A DNA stretch of 64,000 nt from contig NZ_JARHUJ010000005.1 of the NCBI RefSeq assembly GCF_029223285.1, positions 1-64,000 on the forward strand. The letters run 5' to 3'. Numbering within the stretch: position 1 is the first letter of the stretch; each line of letters begins with the position of its first letter. This document shows, piece by piece, positions 17,600-25,585 of the stretch. The notes under the pieces were generated by a model, which saw only the letters and a program-made list of their open reading frames with translations, was not told where the DNA came from and ran no database searches. The DNA comes from Paraflavitalea sp. CAU 1676 (GTDB taxonomy: Bacteria; Bacteroidota; Bacteroidia; Chitinophagales; Chitinophagaceae). Position numbers and translations under genes: made by a program.

Positions 17600-17692
17600 A
17601 TGTTAACGACAAGAGCATACGGTTTCTTTTACTTTTATTTTTACTTCTACTTTACAAGTAGGCCGGGAATGCTTTTGTTGAACTCAAAATAA
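17600..17692 (+). CDS. Phe/Tyr-rich leader peptide of the aromatic operon
   Basis: A 30-codon reading frame, too short for normal gene calling. Residues 7-18 read YGFFYFYFYFYF, giving six Phe and five Tyr among twelve residues. It then continues TSRPGMLLLNSK and stops at 17690-17692. It sits directly behind an excellent promoter and immediately ahead of a terminator hairpin and pheA. By analogy with enterobacterial pheL it should sense charged tRNA-Phe and tRNA-Tyr through ribosome stalling. The alternating Phe/Tyr codons fit an operon that makes both amino acids. The role is inferred; the codon content and position are directly visible. Confidence 0.85.
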   Translation: MLTTRAYGFFYFYFYFYFTSRPGMLLLNSK

Positions 17693-17742
17693 AAAAGATA
17701 AAATCAACATAAGGATCCCGGCCAAAAGGCCGGGATTTTTTT
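17661..17742 (+). promoter_or_regulatory. Transcription attenuator (antiterminator/terminator) before pheA
   Basis: The terminator is ATCCCGGCC (17715-17723), loop AAAA, GGCCGGGAT (17728-17736), then a T run to 17742. The 8-mer GGCCGGGA of its 3' arm is duplicated at 17661-17668 inside the leader-peptide frame, where it can pair with TCCCGGCC (17716-17723) and prevent terminator formation. The Phe/Tyr codons end at 17653, just upstream. A ribosome stalled early in that run leaves the first copy free to form the antiterminator; a moving ribosome masks it and termination follows. Confidence 0.85.
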
Positions 17743-17790
17743 GTGCCAATACTACTGTCTATCAGTATAGTAGGCTTTAAAAACAACCGG

Positions 17791-18675
17791 ATGGAACAAC
17801 AGCGACAAATGGACCCTTTGAACTCCAGTTCTTCACCCAGTCTGCAGGGAAAGGGAGTACGCGTATCGATTCAAGGCTATGAAGGCAGCTTTCACCAGGT
17901 AGCAGCACAGCAGTTTTTTGGCAAAGAAGTAGAGGTAATTCCCTGCGCCACCTTTCGCGAAGTGGTGAAGATAGCAGCCAATAAAAAGGAAAGCGAAGCT
18001 GGGTTAATGGCCATCGAGAACTCGATAGCCGGAAGCATCCTGCCCAACTATTCGCTGTTGCAAAAGAGCAACCTTACCATTGTAGGAGAGGTTTACCTGC
18101 CCATCAAGCAACAACTGTTGGTGAATCCCGGCGTAAAGCTCGAAGATATCCGGGAAGTCCATTCTCATCATATGGCTATCCAGCAATGCCTGGAATACCT
18201 CGATAAATACAACTGGAAGCTGGTAGAAACGGAAGACACCGCGCTTAGCGCCAAACACCTGCACCAGCATCGCAGCAAGCATATTGCCGCCATCGCCAGC
18301 AAGCTGGCGGCCGACCTCTTCGAACTCGAAGTGGCGGCTCCCAATATCCATACCATGAAAAGCAACTACACCCGTTTCCTGGTGCTGCAGCCCGAAGGGG
18401 TAGCCAGGCCGGTAGCGGAGGCCAACAAAGCGTCGGTCAACTTCCATACCGATCACTCCCGCGGAAGCCTGGCCCGTGTGCTGTCGCGCATTGCAGACGG
18501 AGGCATTAACCTTAGCAAACTGCAAAGTTTCCCCATTCCGGGAACCGATTTCCAATACAGCTTTCACGCAGATATGGAGTTCGATGCACTCGATCAGTTC
18601 AATAAGGTGATAGAACAGATCAGGCCCATCACGGCCGAGCTCAAGATCTATGGCGTGTACAAAAATGGTAAATAA
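17791..18675 (+). CDS. pheA: Prephenate dehydratase with ACT domain
   Basis: A 294-residue enzyme converting prephenate to phenylpyruvate for phenylalanine synthesis. The catalytic dehydratase domain spans about 20-205 (VSIQGYEGSFHQVAA, MAIENSIAGSILPNY, and SNYTRFLVL with the essential Thr-Arg-Phe). A C-terminal ACT domain follows (about 215-294, GSLARVLSRIADGGINLSKL). The phenylalanine-binding ESRP motif of well-studied ACT domains is QSFP here, so feedback control may differ. There is no fused chorismate mutase; that activity lies on the DAHP synthase gene. ATG 17791 is chosen because an earlier in-frame GTG overlaps the attenuator's T-run. First structural gene of the operon; the aminotransferase follows after 28 bp. 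Confidence 0.93.
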   Translation: MEQQRQMDPLNSSSSPSLQGKGVRVSIQGYEGSFHQVAAQQFFGKEVEVIPCATFREVVKIAANKKESEAGLMAIENSIAGSILPNYSLLQKSNLTIVGEVYLPIKQQLLVNPGVKLEDIREVHSHHMAIQQCLEYLDKYNWKLVETEDTALSAKHLHQHRSKHIAAIASKLAADLFELEVAAPNIHTMKSNYTRFLVLQPEGVARPVAEANKASVNFHTDHSRGSLARVLSRIADGGINLSKLQSFPIPGTDFQYSFHADMEFDALDQFNKVIEQIRPITAELKIYGVYKNGK

Positions 18676-18703
18676 GTAAATCAGGATTCAAAGCCGCAGC
18701 ACC

Positions 18704-19885
18704 ATGAATATAGCTACATCAAAAAGGTTAGAAGGTATCGGTGAATACTATTTCTCTCAAAAACTGAGAGAGATAGATGAGCTGAACAAACAGGGCAAAC
18801 AGGTCATCAACCTGGGTATAGGAAGTCCCGACCTGCCGCCGCATCCCGAGGTCATCAAAACCCTCCAGGACGAAAGCGCGAAGCACAACGTACATGCTTA
18901 CCAGAACTACAAAGGTTCGCCGGTGTTGCGTACTGCTGTGGCCGATTGGTACGGCAAGTGGTATGGCGTGTCCCTGAACCCCGATACCGAGATACTTCCC
19001 CTGATCGGTAGCAAGGAAGGCATCATGCACATCTGCATGACCTACCTCAATGAAGGTGATAAAGTACTGGTGCCCAATCCCGGGTATCCAACCTATAGAA
19101 GTGCGGTGAAGCTCGCCGGCGGTACCTGTGTAGATTATGAACTGAAGGAAGAGAATAACTGGTACCCCGACTTCGAAGCGCTCGATCAACTCGTTGGCCA
19201 GGGAGGCTTTAAGCTGATGTGGGTGAACTACCCGCAAATGCCCACCGGCAAATTGCCCGAAAAGGCATTGTTCGAAAAGCTGGTAGCCTTTGGTAAGAAG
19301 CATCAGTTGCTGATCTGCCACGATAATCCCTATAGCTTTATCCTGAACGAATCGCCCAGTAGCCTGCTCAGTGTAGAAGGCGCCAAAGAGGTGGCCATCG
19401 AACTGAACTCGCTCAGCAAGTCGCAGAACATGGCAGGCTGGCGTGTAGGTATGCTGGTAGGCAGTAAAGAACGTATCGACGAAGTGTTGCGCTTTAAAAG
19501 CAATATGGACAGCGGCATGTTCCTGCCCGTACAACTGGCGGCGGCCAAAGCATTGAGCCTCGGCAAGGATTGGTACGATAGCGTGAATGCAGTATATGCA
19601 GCCCGCCGCAGGAAGGTGTTTGAATTGCTCGACCTGTTGGACTGTGTGTACGACAAAACACAGGCAGGCATGTTCGTATGGGCGAAGATCCCGGCAGGGT
19701 ACAAGAATGGCTTTGCCCTCAGTGACGAGATACTGTACAACGCCAATGTGTTCATCACACCGGGCGGCATCTTTGGCAATGCAGGCGATCCTTATATACG
19801 GGTTAGTCTCTGCAGTCCCGAAGAGAAACTCACAGACAGCATTAAACGGGTAAAAGAACACCAGGCAGCCCAGGTTGCCAAATAG
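18704..19885 (+). CDS. Class I PLP aminotransferase, probably aromatic/aspartate type
   Basis: A 393-residue fold-type I aminotransferase. Lys239 in NSLSKSQNMAGWR is the expected PLP lysine, and NPGYPTY (125-131) and CHDNPYSF (205-212) are typical of the aspartate/LL-diaminopimelate aminotransferase branch. Sandwiched between pheA and tyrA, it most likely transaminates phenylpyruvate and 4-hydroxyphenylpyruvate, or prephenate; other substrates are possible. It is 28 bp behind pheA and 55 bp ahead of tyrA on the same strand, so it is under the same attenuator. Confidence 0.88.
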   Translation: MNIATSKRLEGIGEYYFSQKLREIDELNKQGKQVINLGIGSPDLPPHPEVIKTLQDESAKHNVHAYQNYKGSPVLRTAVADWYGKWYGVSLNPDTEILPLIGSKEGIMHICMTYLNEGDKVLVPNPGYPTYRSAVKLAGGTCVDYELKEENNWYPDFEALDQLVGQGGFKLMWVNYPQMPTGKLPEKALFEKLVAFGKKHQLLICHDNPYSFILNESPSSLLSVEGAKEVAIELNSLSKSQNMAGWRVGMLVGSKERIDEVLRFKSNMDSGMFLPVQLAAAKALSLGKDWYDSVNAVYAARRRKVFELLDLLDCVYDKTQAGMFVWAKIPAGYKNGFALSDEILYNANVFITPGGIFGNAGDPYIRVSLCSPEEKLTDSIKRVKEHQAAQVAK

Positions 19886-19940
19886 TTCACCTGGCAGCAG
19901 AAAGGAGTAAAACATTACAAAGGAAAAAGACAAGCTACAA

Positions 19941-20789
19941 ATGTTTAATACGGTTACGATAGTGGGGGTGGGGCTCATCAGCGGTTCATTCAGTATCGCG
20001 CTGAAAGAAAAAGGCCTCGCTAAAAAAGTGATCGGCGTTAGCCGCACACCCGCCAGCCAGCAAAAAGCATTGGACCTGGGATTGATCGATGAAGCCCTTC
20101 CGCTCGAAGAGGCAATACGCCAAAGCGACCTGATCTATGTGGCCATCCCGGTCGATGCCACCCTGCCGGTGATGAAGCAGGTAATGGACCTCGTAACCGA
20201 CAGGCAGATCGTTGCCGACGCCGGCTCTACCAAGCACGCCTTATGTGCGGCGTTGAACGATCATCCCATGCGCAGTCGCTTTGTGGCCACGCACCCCATG
20301 TGGGGAACCGAATACAGCGGCCCCGAAGCGGCCGTTAAGGATGCCTTCATCGGCCGGGCCTGTGTGATCTGTGAAAAGGAAAAAAGTGACCCCGAAGCGG
20401 TGAGGAAAATAGAAGACGTATACAAGCTGCTGGGCATGCACCTGACCTATATGGGCGCCGATGAGCATGACATGCACGCAGCGTATATTAGTCATATTTC
20501 GCATATAACCTCTTTTGCCCTGGCCAACACGGTTTTGGAGAAAGAAAGGGAAGAAGATACCATTTTTCAACTGGCAGGTGGTGGTTTCGAAAGTACGGTG
20601 CGACTCGCTAAAAGTAACCCGGCCATGTGGGTACCCATTTTTATGCAGAACCGGGAAAACGTGCTGGATGTGCTGAATGAGCATATCAGCCAGCTGAGAA
20701 AGTTTAAAAGCTGCCTGGAAAAGGAGAATTACGAGTATTTACAGGAACTGATCGAAAACGCCAATAAAATAAGACGCATTTTAAAATGA
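19941..20789 (+). CDS. tyrA: Prephenate dehydrogenase
   Basis: A 282-residue NAD(P)-dependent enzyme of tyrosine synthesis (prephenate to 4-hydroxyphenylpyruvate). An N-terminal Rossmann domain begins VTIVGVGLISGSFS (5-18), and 'VADAGSTKHAL' and 'ATHPMWGTEYSGP' (about 114-126) hold catalytic residues seen in TyrA. The C-terminal half is the helical dimerisation domain (HAAYISHISHITSFALAN). No ACT or chorismate mutase domain is fused. It overlaps the next small gene by 4 bp (ATGA), which indicates translational coupling. Confidence 0.93.
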   Translation: MFNTVTIVGVGLISGSFSIALKEKGLAKKVIGVSRTPASQQKALDLGLIDEALPLEEAIRQSDLIYVAIPVDATLPVMKQVMDLVTDRQIVADAGSTKHALCAALNDHPMRSRFVATHPMWGTEYSGPEAAVKDAFIGRACVICEKEKSDPEAVRKIEDVYKLLGMHLTYMGADEHDMHAAYISHISHITSFALANTVLEKEREEDTIFQLAGGGFESTVRLAKSNPAMWVPIFMQNRENVLDVLNEHISQLRKFKSCLEKENYEYLQELIENANKIRRILK

Positions 20790-20995
20790 ACTGGAATTTC
20801 GACTCCATATTTTTCCTGGCCTTTGGCCTGATTTGCCTATATCTCGGATTATCAGGCTCTAAGTGGCTTTTTTGGGGCAGTAAGGAGTCGGAAGTCATGA
20901 AGGATAAGCTGGGAATTCATTACAAAAAGATCGTGAATTTGAGCTGTGGATTGATCGCTGTGGCAATAGGGGCGTGGTTTCTGCTCCGCCGGTAG
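20786..20995 (+). CDS. Small two-segment membrane protein
   Basis: A 69-residue protein with membrane segments at about 8-28 (IFFLAFGLICLYLGLSGSKW) and 50-67 (IVNLSCGLIAVAIGAWFLL), separated by a charged loop. Size and layout recall the Imm17 family of small two-segment proteins, but this is a tentative resemblance. It overlaps tyrA by 4 bp and so is translated with it. I do not know its function; nothing in the sequence links it to aromatic synthesis apart from position. Confidence 0.7.
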   Translation: MNWNFDSIFFLAFGLICLYLGLSGSKWLFWGSKESEVMKDKLGIHYKKIVNLSCGLIAVAIGAWFLLRR

Positions 20996-21057
20996 CCCTT
21001 TTGAAGTGTATTTCAGGGGATTAAGAGGATTATTTAGGCCATAGGCGGCAAGAGCAG

Positions 21058-21065
21058 TACCTTTG
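21058..21065 (+). promoter_or_regulatory. Internal promoter before the DEAD-box gene
   Basis: TACCTTTG, 17 bp before the ATG at 21083. The upstream -33 element is weak. It suggests that the helicase, and perhaps the downstream aro genes, can be expressed independently of the attenuator. Confidence 0.55.
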
Positions 21066-21082
21066 CGCAAATTTTAATTGTT

Positions 21083-22771
21083 ATGATGACTTTCGCAGAG
21101 TTGGGTTTGGATGCGAAGCTGGTACAGGCTACCGACGCATTAGGCTTTAAAAACCCAACCCCCATACAGGAAAAGGCGATTCCTGTTCTTTTAAGTGGCA
21201 CTAAGGACCTGGTAGGCCTTGCGCAGACCGGTACCGGTAAAACAGCCGCATTCGGACTACCTCTGCTGCACCTGATCGATGAAGGACAGAAGTTTCCACA
21301 GGCTCTCGTGGTTTGCCCCACCCGGGAATTATGCCTGCAGATAGTGAATGAAGTGGATCTGTTTAAGAAGTTTCAGACAGGGATGAATGTGGTGGCTGTG
21401 TACGGTGGTACCTCCATTGGCCAGCAGATCCGCGACCTGAAACGAGGAGTGCAGATCGTAGTGGCAACCCCCGGCCGGTTGATTGATCTGATTGAGCGCA
21501 AAGCGATCAATTTAGAACAAATTAAATATGTGGTGCTGGACGAGGCGGATGAAATGCTGAACATGGGATTCAAGGATGATATCGAGTTCATCCTTCAGAA
21601 CACACCCAACAGAGAAAGCACCTGGTTATTCAGTGCAACGATGCCGCCGGAGATCCGCCGCATCAGCAAAAAGTACCTGAAAGAACCAATGGAGATCACC
21701 GTAGGTAAAACCAATACGGCCAACAAGAATATCGACCACCAGTATTTTGTGACCAGTGCCCAGCACAGGTACCAGACCCTGAAAAGGTTGATCGACTTTA
21801 ACCCGGGTATTTATGGCATCATTTTTACCCGTACCAAGGCCGATGCTCAGGAGATCGCCGAAAAGCTGACCCGTGAAGGTTACGATATCGATGCATTGCA
21901 CGGCGACCTTACCCAGCAGCAACGCGACAAGGTAATGGGTGAATTCAGGGAGAAAACCCTGCAGCTCTTAATAGCAACGGATGTAGCAGCACGTGGTATT
22001 GATGTACAGGGTATTACCCACGTAATCAACTACGAATTGCCCGATGATGTGGAAGTGTACACGCACCGCAGTGGTCGTACAGGACGCGCTGGTAATACCG
22101 GTGTTTGTATGTCGATCATCCACATTCGTGAAATGGGTAAAATGCGTCATATCCAGGGTATCGTACAGGTGCCTTTCCATAAATTGGATATCCCTGCCGG
22201 AAAGGATGTATGCCGCAAGCAGTTCTTCCACTTCATGGAAAAACTGTTGCAAACCGATATCAGCCATGGTGACTACGAAAGCTATGTACCCATGCTGGAA
22301 GAGAAGTTCGCCGATGTGAGCAAAGAAGAAGTGCTGAAGCGCGTAGCTGCGATGGAGTTCGACAGGTTCCTGAAGTATTATGAAAATGCGGAAGACCTGA
22401 ATATCTACGATCAGCGCAGAGAGCGTTTCGACAGAAGCACCGGTGATAGAAGAACAGCCGACCGTGGCGACCGCGGCGCGGCACGTGGCGATGCAAGAGC
22501 AAAACAATACGGTGCCGGCAATGGTGGAGACTATGCCCGCCTGTTTGTGAACCTCGGTACCAAAGACGGCTTCTATAAAGCCAGTTTCCTGCAGTTTATC
22601 CTCGACATGAGCGATTTGCGCAAAGAGGTGTTGGGAAGGATAGACATGAAGGAAATGAACAGCTGGATCGAGATCGATAAAAGAGCGGCCAAGCAAATGA
22701 TCGCTGCCATTGATGGTAAGAACTACAAAGGCAGAAGGATCAGGATGAACGACGCGGATAGCCGCCGATAG
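21083..22771 (+). CDS. DEAD-box ATP-dependent RNA helicase with DbpA-like C-terminal domain
   Basis: A 562-residue RNA helicase. Visible motifs are the Q motif (GFKNPTPIQEKAIP), motif I (AQTGTGKTAAFG, about 47-58), PTRELC, motif II VLDEADEML, motif III FSATMP, motif V (ATDVAARGID) and motif VI (HRSGRTGRAG). An Arg-rich linker at about 455-480 precedes a C-terminal DbpA-type RNA-binding domain (ARLFVNLGTKDGFYKASFLQ...KNYKGRRIRM), pointing to ribosome assembly or RNA remodelling. It sits inside the aromatic operon but has its own TACCTTTG box. The following gene is 106 bp away. Confidence 0.92.
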   Translation: MMTFAELGLDAKLVQATDALGFKNPTPIQEKAIPVLLSGTKDLVGLAQTGTGKTAAFGLPLLHLIDEGQKFPQALVVCPTRELCLQIVNEVDLFKKFQTGMNVVAVYGGTSIGQQIRDLKRGVQIVVATPGRLIDLIERKAINLEQIKYVVLDEADEMLNMGFKDDIEFILQNTPNRESTWLFSATMPPEIRRISKKYLKEPMEITVGKTNTANKNIDHQYFVTSAQHRYQTLKRLIDFNPGIYGIIFTRTKADAQEIAEKLTREGYDIDALHGDLTQQQRDKVMGEFREKTLQLLIATDVAARGIDVQGITHVINYELPDDVEVYTHRSGRTGRAGNTGVCMSIIHIREMGKMRHIQGIVQVPFHKLDIPAGKDVCRKQFFHFMEKLLQTDISHGDYESYVPMLEEKFADVSKEEVLKRVAAMEFDRFLKYYENAEDLNIYDQRRERFDRSTGDRRTADRGDRGAARGDARAKQYGAGNGGDYARLFVNLGTKDGFYKASFLQFILDMSDLRKEVLGRIDMKEMNSWIEIDKRAAKQMIAAIDGKNYKGRRIRMNDADSRR

Positions 22772-22860
22772 TTGACAAGTTGAATGTTGCCAGGAGGGAG
22801 GAGACATACCACCTGTAATTCAAACAACTGTCAACACCAGCAATGGAACAACTTGTTAAC
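22771..22860 (+). other. Alternative stem structures upstream of DAHP synthase
   Basis: GTTGACAAGTTG (22771-22782) can pair either with CAACTGTCAAC (22825-22835, one bulge) or with CAACTTGTTAAC (22849-22860, one mismatch). The pairings exclude each other, and the second lies 17 bp before the start codon. No T-tract is present, so if it is regulatory it would act on translation. No aromatic-rich leader peptide was found here. Confidence 0.35.
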
Positions 22861-22877
22861 ATATCAATCACTATATT

Positions 22878-23969
22878 ATGCAAGCGATCGACACCAACAA
22901 TTTGAAGGAACTTGTTCAAAGCAAGTGGAATAAACGTCCCCTGATCATTTCAGGTCCCTGCTCCGCAGAAACAGAAGAACAGGTATTGGAAACAGCACAA
23001 AGGCTGGCCAATACCGGTAAGGTAGACCTGTTACGTGCAGGCATCTGGAAACCCCGTACACGTCCCGGTAGCTTTGAAGGCATCGGAACCAAGGGATTGC
23101 CCTGGATGCAGAAAGCCCGTCAACTCACCGGCCTACCCGTAACTGTAGAAGTTGCCACCGGAAAGCAGGTAGAAGATGCCCTTCACTTCGATGTAGACGT
23201 ACTGTGGATTGGTGCACGTACAACCGTAAACCCATTCAGTGTACAGGAAGTGGCCGACGCGCTGCGTGGTGTAGATGTGCCTGTATTGATCAAGAACCCC
23301 ATCAACCCTGATCTCGAACTCTGGATCGGTGCAGTAGAAAGGGTTGCCAAAGCAGGTATCAAGAACATTGGCCTCATCCATCGTGGCTTCAGTGCATACG
23401 GCAACACCGAATACCGCAATGCACCCATGTGGCACCTCGCTATCGAAATGAAGCGTCGTAACCCCGGCATGCTGATGATCAACGATCCTTCCCACATCTG
23501 TGGCCGTCGTGACATCCTGCAGGAAGTTGCGCAAAAAGCCATCGACCTCGATATGGACGGTCTGATCATCGAAAGCCATATCGATCCCGATAATGCCTGG
23601 AGCGATGCCAAGCAACAGATCACTCCCGAAAAGCTGGCCGAAATGCTGGATTCTATCACCTGGCGTAAAGAAGACAGCCCATCGGAAGAGTTTCACGTTG
23701 CATTGGAAAAACTGCGTCAGCAGATCAATCACCTCGATGATGAACTGATGCAGATCCTCGGCCAGCGTATGAAGATCGCCGAAAAGATCGGTGAGTACAA
23801 GAAGAACAACGATATCACGATCCTGCAAACCAACCGCTGGAACGAGATACTCGATCGCGCTTTCAAGAAAGGCGACAAACTGGGACTTTCCAAAGAATTC
23901 ATCACCAAGTATTTCGACGCGGTGCACATGGAAAGTATCAACCACCAGAACAAGATCATGAATTCCTAA
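22878..23969 (+). CDS. Bifunctional DAHP synthase / chorismate mutase
   Basis: A 363-residue fusion. Residues 1-260 are a DAHP synthase of the short type related to KDO-8-phosphate synthase (LIISGPCSAETEEQVLETA, RAGIWKPRTRPGSFEGIG, INDPSHICGRRD), joining phosphoenolpyruvate and erythrose-4-phosphate. Residues about 275-363 are an AroQ-type chorismate mutase (LRQQINHLDDELMQILGQRM, AEKIGEYKK) making prephenate. The fusion places the first step of the shikimate route and the branch-point step on one chain. It supplies the mutase missing from PheA and TyrA here. Bacteroidota commonly carry this fusion. Confidence 0.95.
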   Translation: MQAIDTNNLKELVQSKWNKRPLIISGPCSAETEEQVLETAQRLANTGKVDLLRAGIWKPRTRPGSFEGIGTKGLPWMQKARQLTGLPVTVEVATGKQVEDALHFDVDVLWIGARTTVNPFSVQEVADALRGVDVPVLIKNPINPDLELWIGAVERVAKAGIKNIGLIHRGFSAYGNTEYRNAPMWHLAIEMKRRNPGMLMINDPSHICGRRDILQEVAQKAIDLDMDGLIIESHIDPDNAWSDAKQQITPEKLAEMLDSITWRKEDSPSEEFHVALEKLRQQINHLDDELMQILGQRMKIAEKIGEYKKNNDITILQTNRWNEILDRAFKKGDKLGLSKEFITKYFDAVHMESINHQNKIMNS

Positions 23970-23982
23970 ATATTCAGCCATA

Positions 23983-24029
23983 GGCCTGCCGCTTCCAGCG
24001 ATCGCGTGCGAAAACGATAGCGGCAGGCC
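23983..24029. repeat. Strong stem-loop between DAHP synthase and the Y1 transposase-like gene
   Basis: GGCCTGCCGCT (23983-23993) and AGCGGCAGGCC (24019-24029) are perfect 11-bp inverted repeats around a 25-base loop. No T-tract follows. It resembles the subterminal hairpins or REP-like palindromes recognised by Y1 transposases. It could instead be an mRNA processing or stability element. Confidence 0.55.
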
Positions 24030-24130
24030 CATACTGGCTACCAGGTAGACACCTTGAAATACTTCCTGGATGATCTGTCAATCAGTGTATTCCCAAGCGA
24101 TACCTGCCACCGCTCAGCAATAATATACGC

Positions 24131-24559
24131 ATGATAAATACCCAGAATAAAGTTTATCTGTTTGTCCATATTATCTGGAGCGTACACAACCGTGAGCCCT
24201 TGCTCACCAAGCCCATCCGTACAATCTTGTTTTCCCATATCCAGAAACGGGGAAGTGAAAAAGGCATCAACGTCCTGGCGGTAAACGGGGTGGAAGATCA
24301 CGTGCACGCGTTGATACAACTGCACCCGGCACAAAACCTGTTGCAGGTGGTGAAGAGCATTCGAACTGACGCGATGGAATGGGTGAACGAAACCAAGCTC
24401 ATCAATGCCCCATTTGAATGGGAAGAACATTATGCCGCACTCTCTGTAAATCCCAGTACCATCAAACAGGTGGTCGATTACATAGGCCGGCAGGAAGAAT
24501 ATCATAAGACGAAGACGCTGGAGAGTGAATTGGAGGTGTTTGATAAAATACAGCTGTAG
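24131..24559 (+). CDS. Y1 (IS200/RAYT-type) transposase-like protein
   Basis: A 142-residue single-domain Y1 transposase. The HUH metal-binding motif is visible as EDHVHALI (about 56-63), and the candidate catalytic tyrosine lies in VVDYIGRQEEYHK (about 116-128). Length and motifs fit intact IS200/IS605 TnpA or REP-associated transposases. It stops only 3 bp before aroB on the same strand, leaving no room for a right-end element, so it is probably a non-mobile, domesticated gene or the relic of an old insertion. A strong hairpin lies upstream. Confidence 0.9.
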   Translation: MINTQNKVYLFVHIIWSVHNREPLLTKPIRTILFSHIQKRGSEKGINVLAVNGVEDHVHALIQLHPAQNLLQVVKSIRTDAMEWVNETKLINAPFEWEEHYAALSVNPSTIKQVVDYIGRQEEYHKTKTLESELEVFDKIQL

Positions 24560-24562
24560 CGC

Positions 24563-25582
24563 ATGCAAAAGAAAACGTATCAGTTCACTGCTAAGAAAGT
24601 AGATTATTACTTCGATGCAGACTTTACTTATCTCGCTAAACTCATAGATAAGGACCATACCATATTGGTGACCGACGAAAATATCTTTCGGGCACAACCC
24701 AAAAAGTTCAAAGGCTGGAAGACGATCGTATTGAAAGCCGGCGAAGAGCACAAAGTGCAGGCTACCGCCAACTCCGTGATCGAACAATTGATCGGAATGG
24801 GTGCCGACCGCAAGACGGTATTGGTAGGAGTAGGGGGCGGTGTAATAACCGACCTCACTGGTTATGTGGCCGCCGTATACATGCGGGGCTTGAAAGTAGG
24901 GTTTGTACCCACTACCGTACTGGCCATGGTCGATGCATCGATCGGTGGTAAGAACGGGGTAGACGTAGGCATCTATAAGAACCTGGTAGGCACCATCCGC
25001 CAGCCCGATTTCCTGCTCTACGACTATAGCTTCCTGAAATCATTACCCGAAAGCGAATGGATCAACGGCTTTGCCGAGATCATCAAGCACAGCTGTATAA
25101 AAGATGCAGCCCTGTTCCGGGAACTGGAAGCCAACAAACTGAAAAAATACCAGAAAGATAAAGCGGCCCTGGGCAAGCTCATCCGCCGCAATGCCGTGAT
25201 CAAGTCGACCGTCGTGGAAAAGGATGAGTTCGAGACGGGCGAAAGGCGCCTGCTGAATTTCGGCCATACACTGGGGCACGCCATCGAGAATATGTATGCG
25301 CTGTCGCACGGACAAGCCATTTCCATAGGGATGGTCGTTGCCTGCAGCATCTCTGCACAGCTGGCGAAGTTCAAAGACAGTGAGCGCGTCATTAAAGTGC
25401 TGGCGCAATACGGATTGCCGGTGCATACCGACTACGACCGGAAGAAGGCATTCGATATATTGAAGATGGATAAAAAGCGGGAGCGAAAAGACATGAACTA
25501 TGTATTGCTCGACAAGATCGGCAAGGGAATTGTGAAGTCGATCCCGATGGTGCAACTGGAACAAATAATCTTACAAAGCTAA
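24563..25582 (+). CDS. aroB: 3-dehydroquinate synthase
   Basis: A 339-residue enzyme for the second step of the shikimate pathway (DAHP to 3-dehydroquinate), using NAD and a divalent metal. GVGGGVITDLTGYVAAVYMR (about 91-110) is the NAD-binding stretch, 'DASIGGKNGVDVG' follows, and the metal-ligand histidines lie in 'LLNFGHTLGHAIE' (about 229-241). Length is slightly under the usual 350-360. It starts 3 bp after the transposase-like gene and ends 3 bp before aroA, so the three are tightly coupled. Confidence 0.95.
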   Translation: MQKKTYQFTAKKVDYYFDADFTYLAKLIDKDHTILVTDENIFRAQPKKFKGWKTIVLKAGEEHKVQATANSVIEQLIGMGADRKTVLVGVGGGVITDLTGYVAAVYMRGLKVGFVPTTVLAMVDASIGGKNGVDVGIYKNLVGTIRQPDFLLYDYSFLKSLPESEWINGFAEIIKHSCIKDAALFRELEANKLKKYQKDKAALGKLIRRNAVIKSTVVEKDEFETGERRLLNFGHTLGHAIENMYALSHGQAISIGMVVACSISAQLAKFKDSERVIKVLAQYGLPVHTDYDRKKAFDILKMDKKRERKDMNYVLLDKIGKGIVKSIPMVQLEQIILQS

Positions 25583-25585
25583 TTT

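Noticed and set aside
17743-17790. GTG start at 17743 for pheA
   Set aside because: It would begin within the attenuator's T-run and terminator boundary and adds unrelated residues; ATG 17791 (or 17809) fits better.
18728-20047. 439-residue minus-strand frame across the aminotransferase and tyrA
   Set aside because: It is antiparallel to two clear enzymes and has no family pattern.
24038-24787. 249-residue minus-strand frame over the Y1 transposase-like gene
   Set aside because: The plus-strand frame carries HUH and Tyr motifs; the minus-strand frame crosses into aroB and has no pattern.
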